The notes beneath the pieces are model-generated. The model did not search any database. It was not told the origin of the DNA and saw only the letters and a list, made by a program, of their open reading frames with translations. Positions 1 through 8,196 of a stretch of 64,000 bases of DNA are shown here, in pieces (positions within the stretch are counted from its first letter, which is position 1; each line of letters starts with the position of its first letter). The translations under genes and the position numbers were made by a program. The stretch is from Arthrobacter sp. Soil736 (GTDB taxonomy: Bacteria; Actinomycetota; Actinomycetes; Actinomycetales; Micrococcaceae), in NCBI RefSeq assembly GCF_001428005.1, contig NZ_LMSB01000045.1, forward strand, positions 144,228 through 208,227, in the 5' to 3' direction.

Positions 1-1014
1 GTTTTGGTTACCGGGGGCGCCGGCTACATCGGATCACACACTGCGCTTTGTCTTCTCGAAGACGGGCATGAGGTTGTAGTACTGGACAACCTCATGAATT
101 CGAGCGTCGAGGCTGTGCGGCGGGTTGAGGAGCTCACCGGCAAGAAAGTGGATTTCCGTGAGGGGGACCTGCTGGACGCGGACGCCGTCGACCAGGTGTT
201 CGCGGAAGGCGGCTTCGACGCCGTCATCCACTTTGCCGGCCTCAAGGCGGTGGGGGAGTCGGTCGAAAAGCCGCTGTGGTACTACAAGAACAACGTCGTC
301 GGCACACTGAACCTGCTGGAGAGCATGGAGAAGGCGGGCGTGCGCCGGCTGGTATTCAGCTCGTCCGCCACGGTTTACGGTGCGTCGGAGCATGTTCCCC
401 TGATCGAAAAGTCGCCCCTGGACGCGACCAATCCCTACGGGCGGACCAAGGAGCAGATCGAGGACATCCTCTCGGACCTCAGCGCCGCCGATCCGCGCTG
501 GAGCATCGCCCTGCTGCGGTACTTCAATCCCGTGGGTGCGCACGAATCGGGCCGCATCGGTGAAGACCCCCGGGGCATACCCAACAACCTGCTGCCGTTC
601 GTGGCCCAGGTGGCCGTGGGCCGCCGGGAGAAGGTCATGGTGTTCGGCAACGACTATCCCACGCACGACGGCACCGGGGTGCGGGACTATATCCACGTCA
701 TGGACCTCGCGGCGGGCCACCTGGCCGCGCTGCGCTACCTGGCGACCAAGACCGGCGCTTTCCGCTGGAACCTCGGCACCGGGCGCGGCTCGTCCGTGCT
801 GGAAGTCATCGATGCCTTCGGCGCCGCTGCGGGCCACCCGATTCCCTACGAGTTAGCGCCGCGGCGGCCCGGCGACGCGGCCGTGAGCTACGCCGATGCC
901 TCGGCCGCCCTCGCCGAACTGGGCTGGTCGGCGCACCGTGACCTGGCGCAGATGTGCAAGGACCACTGGCGCTGGCAGAGCTCCAATCCGTTCGGCTACG
1001 CGGAGCAGGGCTGA
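1..1014 (+). CDS. galE: UDP-glucose 4-epimerase (5' end cut by window edge)
   Basis: Interconverts UDP-glucose and UDP-galactose using tightly bound NAD (Leloir pathway and sugar-nucleotide supply), in the cytoplasm. The reading frame is open at base 1 and begins inside the Rossmann motif VTGGAGYIGSH. The first one to three codons therefore probably lie left of the window, and the TTG at base 4 is unlikely to be the true start. The catalytic set of extended short-chain dehydrogenases is visible: SSSATVYG near residues 117-124 and the YxxxK motif in NPYGRTK near 143-149. The roughly 336 residues present match the usual length of about 337. The gene runs in the same direction as the pilus genes but is separated from them by 150 bases with a hairpin, so it is probably transcribed independently. 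Confidence 0.95.
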   Translation, partial: VLVTGGAGYIGSHTALCLLEDGHEVVVLDNLMNSSVEAVRRVEELTGKKVDFREGDLLDADAVDQVFAEGGFDAVIHFAGLKAVGESVEKPLWYYKNNVVGTLNLLESMEKAGVRRLVFSSSATVYGASEHVPLIEKSPLDATNPYGRTKEQIEDILSDLSAADPRWSIALLRYFNPVGAHESGRIGEDPRGIPNNLLPFVAQVAVGRREKVMVFGNDYPTHDGTGVRDYIHVMDLAAGHLAALRYLATKTGAFRWNLGTGRGSSVLEVIDAFGAAAGHPIPYELAPRRPGDAAVSYADASAALAELGWSAHRDLAQMCKDHWRWQSSNPFGYAEQG

Positions 1015-1016
1015 CC

Positions 1017-1061
1017 GCGGGACCTGCGGGTCCAGGACGCAACTTCGACCCGGGGTCCCGC
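1017..1061 (+). terminator. Hairpin after galE, possible terminator
   Basis: The arm GCGGGACC...GGGTC (1017-1032) pairs with GACCC...GGTCCCGC (1047-1061) around a 14-base loop, two bases after the galE stop. No clear T-tract follows, so this is a terminator candidate only. Confidence 0.45.
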
Positions 1062-1166
1062 TTATCCACAACTTGTCCGGCATGACTATGCCGACGGGGT
1101 AGCATCCCTTAGCTTTAACCCAATTGCACTGCCTCGGCCGGGGGCGGCAGTCGTATTGGGGAATAC

Positions 1167-2390
1167 ATGGATGCTGTACGGATAGTCGAGGATGAAGTCC
1201 GTGAGCTGATTCGTCGCAGGGGACTTGATCCGCTGCGGCAGGCCGGCGAGGTCAGGCGCCTCGTGGACGCGGCAGTAAGCGACTATGACGAGCGCGCCCT
1301 TATGGGGCCGCTTCCCCCTATCGGTCCGCTGGAACCTGCCCGCAGGTTCGTCTTCGACGCAGTAGCCGGCTTCGGCGCCCTCCAGCCGTTGCTGGATGAT
1401 CCGGATATCGAGGAAATCTGGATCAACGCGCCGACGGAAATCTACGTGGCCCGGAGCGGCGAATCCGAGTTGACGTCCCTCAGCCTCACCGACCAGCAGA
1501 TCCGGGATTTGGTTGAGCGCATGCTGAAAAGCTCCGGCCGGCGCCTGGACATGTCCTCGCCCTTCGTTGATGCCGCGCTGCCGGACGGATCACGGCTCCA
1601 TGTGGTCATACCTGACGTCACCAGGCGCCACTGGGCCATCAACATCCGCAAGTTCGTGGTCAAGGCCAGCCGCCTCGAACACCTCGTTGAACTGGGCACT
1701 CTGACACCCCAGTCAGCACGGTTTCTCGGAGCCGCCGTGGCCAGCGGGCTCAACATCCTCGTATCGGGGGCCACCCAGGCGGGCAAGACCACAATGCTCA
1801 ACTGTCTGGCGGCCAGCATCGGGAGCCGCGAGCGCGTGATCACCGTTGAGGAAATCTTCGAGCTCCAGTTTCCGCTGCGCGACGTCGTCGGGCTTCAGTG
1901 CCGGCAGCCCAACCTGGAAGGAGAGGGTGAAATCCCGCTGCGCCGGCTGGTCAAGGAAGCCCTCCGGATGCGGCCCGACCGTCTCGTGGTGGGAGAAGTA
2001 CGGGAGGCCGAGAGCCTCGACATGCTCATCGCTTTGAATTCCGGGCTTCCGGGTATGTGCACGGTCCATGCCAACTCCGCGCACGACGCCGTGACCAAGA
2101 TCTGCACACTTCCCCTGCTGGCCGGAGACAACATATCGAGCGCTTTTGTTGTCCCGACCGTAGCATCGTGCATTGATCTCGTGGTCCACTGCAGCCGCCA
2201 GGCCAACGGGCGCCGGCAGGTGACTGAGATCCTGTCGCTGGGCAGACGGGTAGAGAACGGCATTATCGAGTCGTCCATGATCTTCTCGATGATCGACGGC
2301 CAACTGCAGCTGAAAGCCAACTCGATGCCCGCAGCGGAGAAATTCGCGAAGGCGGGTTACGACGTCGCCGCCCTCCTGGAGCCGCGCTGA
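1167..2390 (+). CDS. tadA: TadA/CpaF-type pilus assembly ATPase
   Basis: Secretion ATPase of the type II/IV superfamily that powers assembly of Tad/Flp pili at the inner face of the membrane. Of 407 residues, the C-terminal half carries Walker A (SGATQAGKTT, about residues 200-208), an Asp box/Walker B region (RPDRLVVGEVR, about 269-279) and a His box (PGMCTVHANSAHDA, about 296-309). The N-terminal domain contains the typical DDPDIEEIWIN stretch. The start ATG follows GGGGAATAC, a modest ribosome site. Its stop overlaps the tadB start (TGATG), so the two are translationally coupled. No tadZ or prepilin peptidase gene is in the window. The family call is secure; which pilus it builds is inferred from the neighbours. 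Confidence 0.93.
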   Translation: MDAVRIVEDEVRELIRRRGLDPLRQAGEVRRLVDAAVSDYDERALMGPLPPIGPLEPARRFVFDAVAGFGALQPLLDDPDIEEIWINAPTEIYVARSGESELTSLSLTDQQIRDLVERMLKSSGRRLDMSSPFVDAALPDGSRLHVVIPDVTRRHWAINIRKFVVKASRLEHLVELGTLTPQSARFLGAAVASGLNILVSGATQAGKTTMLNCLAASIGSRERVITVEEIFELQFPLRDVVGLQCRQPNLEGEGEIPLRRLVKEALRMRPDRLVVGEVREAESLDMLIALNSGLPGMCTVHANSAHDAVTKICTLPLLAGDNISSAFVVPTVASCIDLVVHCSRQANGRRQVTEILSLGRRVENGIIESSMIFSMIDGQLQLKANSMPAAEKFAKAGYDVAALLEPR

Positions 2391-3244
2391 TGGCGCCGCT
2401 GCTGGGGGTCCTGGCGGGGGCCGGGCTGTTCCTGATCTGGTGGTCGGCATGGGAAGAGCCTGATCGCGTCAAGAAGCAGCCCGGTACCGGCCGCCTGCAG
2501 GACCTGCTGCTTGCCGCCGGCGTCGAGAAGGTTACCGGCGCAGGCCTGGTCGGGAGCTGCCTGGGCCTCGGCGCCTTTGCCGTGCTGGTGTTCTTCGCCG
2601 TGAGCAAGTCATGGCCGATTTCGTTCTGCTTCGGACTGTTTGGCGCGTGGCTGCCGGTTGTGGTCGTGAAATGGAGGGCCAAGAGGCGAACTGCCGTCCT
2701 GCGGCGGCTCTGGCCCGACGTCGTCGATCACCTCAGGTCCGCCATCAGGGCCGGGTTGTCGCTGCCGGAGGCCCTTATTCAGCTGGGTGAAAAGGGGCCG
2801 GAGGAACTGCGCCATGTGTTTCGGGACTTCGGCTCCGACTATCGCTCGGGCGGGCAGTTCGACGCATCGCTCAACAGGCTCAAAGAGCGACTTGCCGACC
2901 CGGTTGCCGACCGTATTATCGAGGCACTGAGACTCACCAGGGAAGTGGGAGGCTCAGATCTCGGCAAGCTTCTGGGAACTCTGGCCGAATTCCTCAGGGA
3001 GAGTGCCCGGACCCGGAGCGAACTGGAGGCCAGGCAGTCGTGGACCGTCAACGCGGCCCGCCTCGCTGTTGCCGCCCCTTGGCTCGTCATGGTGCTGCTG
3101 GCGAGCCGCCCGGAGGCCGTGGCCGCGTACAACACGCCCATGGGGGCTGTGGTCCTGCTCGGCGGGCTTGTCGTTTCCTTGGTCTGTTACTCCGTCATGC
3201 TGCGGATAGGGGCCCTGCCTGAAGAAGAGAGGGTGCTGCGATGA
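2390..3244 (+). CDS. tadB: TadB-like pilus assembly inner-membrane protein
   Basis: Type II secretion F-like platform protein of 284 residues that should sit in the membrane and couple the TadA motor to pilin export. Hydrophobic segments lie at the N-terminus (LLGVLAGAGLFLIWW, then around residues 45-65 and 70-90) and at the C-terminus (LAVAAPWLVMVLL and VVLLGGLVVSLVCY). They flank a cytoplasmic helical domain with the T2SSF-like run DVVDHLRSAIRAGLSLPEAL. It starts inside the tadA stop (TGATG) and ends overlapping tadC by four bases (ATGA), showing a tightly coupled operon. Confidence 0.88.
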   Translation: MAPLLGVLAGAGLFLIWWSAWEEPDRVKKQPGTGRLQDLLLAAGVEKVTGAGLVGSCLGLGAFAVLVFFAVSKSWPISFCFGLFGAWLPVVVVKWRAKRRTAVLRRLWPDVVDHLRSAIRAGLSLPEALIQLGEKGPEELRHVFRDFGSDYRSGGQFDASLNRLKERLADPVADRIIEALRLTREVGGSDLGKLLGTLAEFLRESARTRSELEARQSWTVNAARLAVAAPWLVMVLLASRPEAVAAYNTPMGAVVLLGGLVVSLVCYSVMLRIGALPEEERVLR

Positions 3245-4182
3245 CAACGGTGCCGGCAGCTGCGATCGTGTGCGGCATGGTTCTCGGGGCCGGGCTCTGG
3301 CTCATCCTCGTCCGGCTTCCATTCATGCGGTCCATAAGCCTTGTGGAACGGATTGAGCCGCAGCTGCGATCCCAGAACATCGAATCCAGGCTCCTGCGGA
3401 CACTGGACCACACCATCACGCCGTTTGGTCCGCTCGAACGCATTCTCCGCCCGCTCATCAAGGATGCCACCGCAAAGCTGGGCAAATTCAACCTCGGCTC
3501 GTCAGCCCTTACGCGCAGGCTCGCGCAGGCGGGCATCAGCAAGCCGCCCGTGAACTTCCGGGCAGAACAGTTACTCTGGGCCGTTTCCGGCTTCGCCGCC
3601 ACGGTCTGTCTCATCGTTCTGGGCGCCCTCGCCGGGAGGTTCAGTCCGGTCCTGGCGGTCGTTGCTGCGGCCGGAAGCGCAGTGGGCGGGTTCCTGTTCC
3701 GGGACTACTGGCTGGGTGTGCAGATACGGAAGCGGCAAGAACGGATTATGGCGGAGTTCCCGAGTCTCGCCGAGATGATGGCGCTCGCCGTGAGTGCCGG
3801 AGAAAGCGCCACCGGTGCCTTGGACCGGGTGTGCCGGAGCGCACGCGGTGAGCTGGCAAAAGAATTCGGTGAGGTCCTCGCCGCAACCAGGGCAGGCAAG
3901 CCGCTCGTGGAAGCGTTGCAGGAGTTCTCGGCCCGGACGGATCTGGGACCACTCGTCCGGTTCGTCGACGGCATCATTGTGGCAGTGGAGCGGGGCACGC
4001 CCCTCGCAGAGGTCCTGAGGGCACAGGCCCAGGACGTCCGCGACACTGCGAAACGGGACCTGATGGAGTCAGCCGGAAAGAAGGAAATCGCGATGATGGT
4101 TCCCCTCGTGTTCGGTGTCCTGCCGCTGACCGTTGTCTTCGCCGTGTTCCCCGGTCTGGCGGCGCTCAGCCTGAATCTTTGA
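3241..4182 (+). CDS. tadC: TadC-like pilus assembly inner-membrane protein
   Basis: Second T2SSF-family platform protein, 313 residues, the usual partner of TadB. It has an N-terminal hydrophobic segment, a central pair (about residues 108-160), the F-domain signature EFPSLAEMMALAVSAGESATGAL and a C-terminal segment (MMVPLVFGVLPLTVVFAVFP). It begins in the ATGA overlap with tadB. It is followed after 86 bases by the pilin-like gene, which has its own strong ribosome site. Confidence 0.88.
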   Translation: MTTVPAAAIVCGMVLGAGLWLILVRLPFMRSISLVERIEPQLRSQNIESRLLRTLDHTITPFGPLERILRPLIKDATAKLGKFNLGSSALTRRLAQAGISKPPVNFRAEQLLWAVSGFAATVCLIVLGALAGRFSPVLAVVAAAGSAVGGFLFRDYWLGVQIRKRQERIMAEFPSLAEMMALAVSAGESATGALDRVCRSARGELAKEFGEVLAATRAGKPLVEALQEFSARTDLGPLVRFVDGIIVAVERGTPLAEVLRAQAQDVRDTAKRDLMESAGKKEIAMMVPLVFGVLPLTVVFAVFPGLAALSLNL

Positions 4183-4268
4183 CCTTCGGGCGCGCCCCGG
4201 TCCACAGACCCTACGCCAAACCGGGTTTCCGGTGACCACCAATCAGTTCTCAGAGAAAAGGGAAGTAC

Positions 4269-4520
4269 ATGACATTCATGGCCAGGCACCGAATGGCAAC
4301 TGCCAATGCACTGATGGCGCTCATCGGGAGCCCCGCTGGGCTGACCCGGCCGGCGCGTCCCAAAGTTACGGGTAGGCCTGACCACCCGGAGCGGGGAGAC
4401 GTTCCAGGTTGGGTCATGATTACCCTCATGTCGGCGGTGCTTGTTGCTGCCTTGCTGGCGCTCGCGGGCCCGGCGCTCGAGGCCATGTTCAACCAGGCAA
4501 TGGACACGGTCGGAAAATAG
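4269..4520 (+). CDS. Small pilin-like membrane peptide of the Tad locus
   Basis: An 83-residue protein in the position where Tad loci encode the Flp pilin. A basic N-terminal half is followed by ERGDVPGW and one hydrophobic helix (MITLMSAVLVAALLALAG, about residues 49-66), then a short tail. The ERG preceding the helix resembles the processing region of the two TadE-like proteins downstream. However, the canonical Flp glycine followed by glutamate-tyrosine inside the helix is absent. The ATG is preceded by GGGAAG at good spacing. It is most likely the major or a minor pilin subunit cleaved before the helix. The exact role is inferred from position. Confidence 0.7.
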   Translation: MTFMARHRMATANALMALIGSPAGLTRPARPKVTGRPDHPERGDVPGWVMITLMSAVLVAALLALAGPALEAMFNQAMDTVGK

Positions 4521-4524
4521 GCCG

Positions 4525-4932
4525 GTGACAGTGATGGCCGCGGACCGTTCCGCGGACGCTGCCGGGAGCGAGCGCGGTTCTGCTGTGGTCGACTTTGTAC
4601 TGGTAGGCGGGCTGCTCACGATGTTCTTCCTCGCCATCATCCAGCTCGCCCTCGTGCTGCACATCCGCAACACGCTGATCGATGCCGCGGCCTCGGGCGC
4701 GCGGTACGGAACACTGGCTGACCGCAGTGCCGAGGATGCGCGCCGGCGGACGGGCGAACTGATCGGAACAGCCCTCAGCATGGACTTCGCGCAGGACATC
4801 CAGACACGCGAAGTCACGTTCCATGGCCTCCGGACGCTGGAAGTAACCGTGAAGGCTCCAATGCCGGTCATCGGCCTCATTGGCCCCCGGGACATGCTGG
4901 AGGTCAAAGGCCATGCCCCCATCAGCGATTAA
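4525..4932 (+). CDS. TadE-like pseudopilin
   Basis: A 135-residue TadE-family protein with the classic N-terminal signature ERGSAVVDFVLVGGLL followed by one membrane helix and the NTLIDAAASGARYGT stretch typical of TadE. The frame is open further upstream, but GTG at 4525 is preferred because GGAAAA lies about eight bases before it; GTG 4531 and ATG 4534 are in-frame alternatives. It starts four bases after the pilin-like gene and its end overlaps the next gene by 20 bases. Probably a minor pseudopilin assembled by TadABC. Confidence 0.83.
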   Translation: MTVMAADRSADAAGSERGSAVVDFVLVGGLLTMFFLAIIQLALVLHIRNTLIDAAASGARYGTLADRSAEDARRRTGELIGTALSMDFAQDIQTREVTFHGLRTLEVTVKAPMPVIGLIGPRDMLEVKGHAPISD

Positions 4933-5518
4933 CCCCTCCGTGCCCAGGAGGCGCAAGATCGCCAGCGTTCAGCCGTCGCCTTGGGACGCGGCCCTGTGGC
5001 TCGCAGAGCGCTTCTCGGAAGCCCTGTGCCTTGACCACAGGGAACCAGACCGGGGCGGGAACGCGACCGGCGGCCGCGTTGGCGGGCCCTCATTGCCGGG
5101 CGGCTCCCGCCAACGGGGGAGCGCTGTCGTGGAGTTCACCTTCCTGGGGCTGCTCCTGATGGTTCCGGTCGTGTACTTCATCATCACCATCGGCCAAATC
5201 CAGGGCGGCTCGTTCGCCGTCGTCGGCGCAGCAGACCAGGCCGCGAAGGTTTTTGTGGCCCAGCGCGACGAACCGTCGGGCCGCGCAGCAGCAGAGCAGG
5301 CCGCAATCCTGGCCATGGCCGACTACGGGCATCCTGCAGAAAACGCCCGCGTTGACGTCAGCTGCGACCCCGGCGACTGCATGGCCGCGGGGTCCGCGGT
5401 CACCGTGACCGTTCATCTGAGCGTGCCGCTTCCCTTCGTGCCATTCAGCGACGCCTTTCGCCTCAACGCCAGCCAACTGAACGCGGCGGCGACTCAGATT
5501 GTGGGCAAGTTCCGTTGA
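4913..5518 (+). CDS. TadE-like protein, longer paralogue
   Basis: A 201-residue TadE-like protein with a long basic, low-complexity N-terminal region (about 65 residues) before the signature QRGSAVVEFTFLGLLLM and a membrane helix. The domain after the helix contains two cysteines (SCDPGDC) that could form a disulfide outside the cell. The chosen ATG has GGAGG nine bases upstream and overlaps the previous gene. The TTGA overlap at its end couples it to the next gene. The extended cytoplasmic tail is unusual for TadE. Function as a pilus minor subunit is inferred. Confidence 0.8.
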   Translation: MPPSAINPSVPRRRKIASVQPSPWDAALWLAERFSEALCLDHREPDRGGNATGGRVGGPSLPGGSRQRGSAVVEFTFLGLLLMVPVVYFIITIGQIQGGSFAVVGAADQAAKVFVAQRDEPSGRAAAEQAAILAMADYGHPAENARVDVSCDPGDCMAAGSAVTVTVHLSVPLPFVPFSDAFRLNASQLNAAATQIVGKFR

Positions 5519-5994
5519 GCTTCGAGCCGACGCGCCGGACGCCCGGCGGAGCAGACGCAACCGGAGGCGAGGACGGGCAGATGGCTGTGCTCATCATCGG
5601 ATTCGTCATGCTGGCACTCCTGGTGAGCACGGTCGTGATGGCGGCGTCCAGCCTATACATCGAGCACAAAAAACTGCTGTCCCTGGCCGACGGCGCATCA
5701 GTTGCTGCAGCCGACAGCTACACCCTGGGACAGGTGGAGACAAAGGGCGGAACCCCTTCGGCCGTCCTGAGCGGGGAACGCGTCAGGAGCGTCGCAGGGG
5801 ATTACCTCAACCGGAACGGTGCCTTCGGTCGGTTCGAAGGGCTGGCCGTCACTGCGGCAACCGGAACACCCGACGGGTCCACCGCCGTCGTGGTCCTTAG
5901 CGCCGCGGTGCACCCTCCAGTGGTGAACTTCCTCGTACCGGACGGCATTCGCATCGAGGCGGCATCCACCGCCAGGTCGCGGCTCACACGCTAG
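5515..5994 (+). CDS. TadG-like pilus-associated membrane protein
   Basis: A 159-residue protein with the pattern GEDGQMAVLIIGFVMLALL near the N-terminus, matching the charged-glycine-glutamine lead-in and helix of TadG/Tad-associated proteins. It is followed by SSLYIEHKKLLSLADGASVAAAD, another family hallmark (a helical region after the helix). The start is taken as TTG 5515 overlapping the previous stop (TTGA), because the lead-in before the helix would be lost if ATG 5581 were used. It lacks the von Willebrand domain of long TadG proteins. It is the last gene of the pilus operon. Confidence 0.75.
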   Translation: MSFEPTRRTPGGADATGGEDGQMAVLIIGFVMLALLVSTVVMAASSLYIEHKKLLSLADGASVAAADSYTLGQVETKGGTPSAVLSGERVRSVAGDYLNRNGAFGRFEGLAVTAATGTPDGSTAVVVLSAAVHPPVVNFLVPDGIRIEAASTARSRLTR

Positions 5995-6092
5995 ACCGCC
6001 CCAGGACTCCAGCCACCCCTTCCCCGCCCACAGACTCCAGCCCATCCCGCCCGTGCGGCGGGAGGAGGCGGATAGCGTAGGCTTTAATAACC

Positions 6093-7208
6093 ATGGCCCA
6101 AATAGATTTTTCCGCAGAAATCCGCGCATTGCGCGCCACCTACACCTCCATTGAGAACGTCACCAATGTCGAGGCGCTGAAGGAAGACATCGCAGAACTG
6201 AGCGAGCGCGCCGGCGAGCCGAACTTGTGGGACGACCCCGCAGCTGCCCAGGTGATCAGCTCCCGCCTGTCCCACCGGCAGTCCGAGCTTGAACGGCTGA
6301 ACACGCTCGTGTCCCGCATTGACGACCTCGAGGTGCTGGTTGAGCTTGGCCAGGATGAAGACGACGCCGACTCGATGGGCGAAGCCGAAGCCGAACTCGA
6401 ATCGATCCGGAAGTCGCTCAAGGAACTTGAGGTCGTCACGCTTCTTGCCGGCGAATACGACGAGCGGGAAGCCGTAGTCACCATCCGTTCGGGTGCCGGC
6501 GGCGTCGACGCAGCCGACTTCGCGGAAATGCTCCTGCGGATGTACCTGCGCTGGGCCGAACGCCACGGTTACCCCACCACCGTCATGGACACCTCCTATG
6601 CGGAGGAGGCCGGGCTCAAGTCCGCCACATTCGAAGTCAACGCGCCCTACGCCTTCGGCACGCTGAGCGTCGAGGCCGGAACGCACCGGCTGGTCAGGAT
6701 CAGCCCCTTTGACAACCAGGGCCGCAGGCAGACCTCGTTCGCCGCCGTCGAAGTCATTCCGCTCATCGAACAGACGGACTCCGTCGACATCCCGGACAAC
6801 GAGATCCGCGTGGATGTCTTCCGGTCCTCGGGCCCTGGCGGCCAGTCGGTCAACACGACGGACTCCGCCGTCCGGCTGACCCACATCCCCACGGGGACGG
6901 TGGTGTCCATGCAGAACGAAAAGTCGCAGCTGCAGAACCGCGCCGCCGCCATGCGTGTGCTGCAGTCCCGCCTCCTGCTCCTCAAAAAGGAGCAGGAAGA
7001 CGCCGAGAAGAAGGCCTTCGCCGGTGATGTCAAGGCATCCTGGGGCGACCAGATGCGCTCCTACGTCCTGAACCCCTACCAGATGGTCAAGGACCTCCGG
7101 ACCGAGCACGAAGTGGGCAACACGTCCGCGGTGTTCGACGGCGCGATCGACGACTTCATCGAAGCCGGCATCCGCTGGCGCACGGATAATCGCAACGCGA
7201 AAAAGTAG
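6093..7208 (+). CDS. prfB: Peptide chain release factor 2
   Basis: Recognises UGA and UAA stop codons and triggers peptide release on the ribosome. At 371 residues it has the SPF tripeptide that defines RF2 specificity (RISPFDNQGRR, about residues 202-212) and the universal GGQ motif (GPGGQSVNTTDS, about 248-259). The frame is uninterrupted, so the programmed +1 frameshift of enterobacterial prfB is absent here. No convincing ribosome site precedes the ATG. Instead TAGGCT (6078-6083) lies nine bases before it, suggesting a very short or absent leader. A GC hairpin (6046-6062) lies upstream. Confidence 0.97.
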   Translation: MAQIDFSAEIRALRATYTSIENVTNVEALKEDIAELSERAGEPNLWDDPAAAQVISSRLSHRQSELERLNTLVSRIDDLEVLVELGQDEDDADSMGEAEAELESIRKSLKELEVVTLLAGEYDEREAVVTIRSGAGGVDAADFAEMLLRMYLRWAERHGYPTTVMDTSYAEEAGLKSATFEVNAPYAFGTLSVEAGTHRLVRISPFDNQGRRQTSFAAVEVIPLIEQTDSVDIPDNEIRVDVFRSSGPGGQSVNTTDSAVRLTHIPTGTVVSMQNEKSQLQNRAAAMRVLQSRLLLLKKEQEDAEKKAFAGDVKASWGDQMRSYVLNPYQMVKDLRTEHEVGNTSAVFDGAIDDFIEAGIRWRTDNRNAKK

Positions 7209-7384
7209 GCACCCACGAGGCTGATAGGCCAGCCTTTGGGCGCCAATCATGCGACACGCCCCGCTGACTCCCCGGTGAGCGCCGCCGCCCGTGCGTATAG
7301 TCGAAGGGCCGGAGCTCTACTTCCCCCAAGAGAAAGCCCCCGCACCGGTTGCAGACCATGCCCACAAAGCCGCGTCCTGCAGGG

Positions 7385-7390
7385 TATATA
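7385..7390 (+). promoter_or_regulatory. -10-like element directly upstream of ftsE
   Basis: TATATA lies five bases before the ftsE ATG at 7396 and no Shine-Dalgarno sequence is present. Transcription would begin at or next to the start codon, giving a leaderless message. A second -10-like TATAGT (7296-7301) about 100 bases upstream could add a leadered transcript. Confidence 0.45.
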
Positions 7391-7395
7391 GGGCT

Positions 7396-8196
7396 ATGAT
7401 CCGTTTCGAAAATGTCACCAAGGTCTACGACCAGAACGCCCGGCCTGCGCTGGACTCTGTCAGCCTTGAAATCGACCGTGGTGAATTCGCCTTCCTCGTC
7501 GGCGCGTCGGGGTCCGGCAAGTCAACGTTTCTGCGGCTGGTGCTCAAGGAGGACCGCGCCACGTCCGGCATTGTCTACGTCGCGGGCCAAAACGTCGCCA
7601 ACATCTCCAGCTGGCGGGTGCCGAGGCTCCGCCGGGGGATCGGCGTCGTGTTCCAGGACTTCCGCCTGCTTCCGCAGAAGAACGTCTTCGCGAACGTCGC
7701 GTTCGCCATGCAGGTCATCGGCAAGAGCCGCAGCGTCATCCGGGACACCGTCCCCGAAGTCCTCAAGACCGTTGGCCTCGAAGGCAAGGAGCGGCGCATG
7801 CCGCACGAACTTTCCGGCGGCGAGCAGCAGCGCGTGGCCATCGCCCGCGCAGTGGTCAACCGGCCCGGCATCCTGCTGGCGGACGAGCCCACCGGCAACC
7901 TGGACCCCACCACCTCCATGGGCATCATGGGCGTGCTGGACAAGATCAACCAGAACGGCACCACGGTGGTCATGGCCACGCACGACGACGACATCGTGAA
8001 CGAAATGCGCAAACGCGTCGTGGAACTCAAGAACGGCAAGGTCATCCGCGACGAAGCCCGGGCCCTTTACACATCGATGATTCCCGTGGTCGGCCAGTCC
8101 CGCAGGCTCAAGGACGCCAGCGGACGGGACGACGCCGCGGATACCAGCCCGCCCCTGCCGGACCGCTCCCCGCGCTCAAGGGAGGACCAGCTGTGA
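7396..8196 (+). CDS. ftsE: Cell division ABC ATPase FtsE
   Basis: Cytoplasmic ATPase subunit of the FtsEX complex, which in other bacteria drives peptidoglycan hydrolase activation at the septum. The start is placed at the ATG of MIRFENVTKVYDQ; the longer open frame upstream lacks conserved sequence. Motifs are Walker A GASGSGKST (about 36-44), ABC signature LSGGEQQRV (about 139-147), Walker B ILLADEPT (about 159-166) and the switch histidine in MATHDDD. At 266 residues it is longer than the usual 229, owing to a C-terminal Asp/Pro/Arg-rich tail. It overlaps ftsX by four bases (GTGA). Confidence 0.96.
   Translation: MIRFENVTKVYDQNARPALDSVSLEIDRGEFAFLVGASGSGKSTFLRLVLKEDRATSGIVYVAGQNVANISSWRVPRLRRGIGVVFQDFRLLPQKNVFANVAFAMQVIGKSRSVIRDTVPEVLKTVGLEGKERRMPHELSGGEQQRVAIARAVVNRPGILLADEPTGNLDPTTSMGIMGVLDKINQNGTTVVMATHDDDIVNEMRKRVVELKNGKVIRDEARALYTSMIPVVGQSRRLKDASGRDDAADTSPPLPDRSPRSREDQL

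Noticed and set aside
6093..6200. Programmed frameshift in prfB
   Set aside because: The RF2 frame is continuous from the ATG and has no in-frame early UGA.
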